Part shown: positions 23,040 to 23,175 of the stretch, piece by piece
How the letters are laid out: each line of letters begins with the position of its first letter
Position numbering within the stretch: position 1 is the stretch's first letter
Assembly: GCA_043778625.1 (NCBI GenBank)
Contig: JAYWFU010000067.1
Coordinates: 1-23,175 of the forward strand
Origin: JACMRI01 sp043778625
GTDB taxonomy: Bacteria > Bacteroidota > Bacteroidia > UBA4408
Direction of reading: 5' to 3'
Length of the DNA stretch: 23,175 bases
Position numbers and translations under genes: made by a program
Notes under the pieces: generated by a model
What the model saw: only the letters and a program-made list of their open reading frames with translations
What the model was told of the DNA's origin: nothing
Databases searched by the model: none

Positions 23040-23175
23040 AATTCACTGTTATGAAATTGTATATAGCACATTGGTAACTATGGGTCTATGACGTTTGGTG
23101 TGGGTAATCAAATTTTAGTTTAGCGGTAAGAAAATAAATCATATTAATAAAGTTCTCTGTTTTTCTATATCCCCT

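Noticed and set aside
1..23175. CRISPR array, tRNA, rRNA, intact transposase or prophage genes
   Set aside because: None of the intergenic stretches shows regular spaced repeats or a tRNA cloverleaf, and no open frame resembles a transposase, integrase or phage structural protein.

Overview
The window looks like a chromosomal segment of an AT-rich member of the Bacteroidota. The evidence is: several matches to the Bacteroidota promoter consensus (-33 TTTG, about 20 nt, -7 TAnnTTTG), no obvious Shine-Dalgarno sequences before start codons, a TPR/PD40/OmpA envelope protein of a typically Bacteroidota type, a secreted beta-rich protein of the kind these bacteria export, a paired GNAT/PlsC-like set resembling glycine-lipid synthesis genes, and a zeaxanthin-type carotenoid operon with a CrtYcd cyclase. 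I cannot place it below phylum with confidence.

Layout. 67-2490 (minus) is a large secreted protein whose start lies just after a five-copy TTGTG pentanucleotide tract. 2594-3372 holds no intact gene: a long near-perfect inverted repeat, a frameshifted ParE/RelE-type toxin relic with its own terminator, and one copy of a short GCTAGC-rich repeat. 3373-5429 (minus) encodes a pair of overlapping genes resembling the MksE and MksF (JetB and JetA) subunits of a bacterial condensin; the SMC-like ATPase that should accompany them is not in the window. 5532-6905 (minus) is a PBP4-type D-Ala-D-Ala carboxypeptidase, divergent from metK (7034-8287, plus), which ends in a 21-bp perfect hairpin terminator. 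8588-11989 (plus) is a large OmpA-family protein with TPRs, a PD40 propeller, five tandem carboxypeptidase-regulatory-like units and a peptidoglycan-binding C-terminus.

17048-12003 (minus) is a tightly packed seven-gene carotenoid operon: crtI, crtB, a small secreted protein, idi, an SRPBCC protein, crtZ and crtYcd. Together these would take GGPP through phytoene, lycopene and beta-carotene to zeaxanthin, with idi balancing IPP and DMAPP; GGPP synthase is not in the window. A MarR-family regulator (17200-17862, plus) is divergent from it. Between them is a perfect 26-bp palindrome that overlaps the putative -7 box of the crt promoter, a strong candidate operator.

17952-19307 holds two small predicted lipoproteins of unknown role. 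23001-19464 (minus) is a four-gene operon: a lysophospholipid-acyltransferase-like protein, a GNAT acyltransferase (together resembling GlsA and GlsB), a DUF1801 protein and an ABC-2 permease. It is driven by the best promoter match in the window, placed so close to the ATG that the message may be leaderless.

Most genes are recognisable families. The points most worth following up are the possible phase-variable signal peptide, the condensin pair without its ATPase, the MarR operator, the CrtI/CrtB in-frame junction with TTG starts, the near-leaderless promoter arrangement, and the tandem expansion in the OmpA protein.
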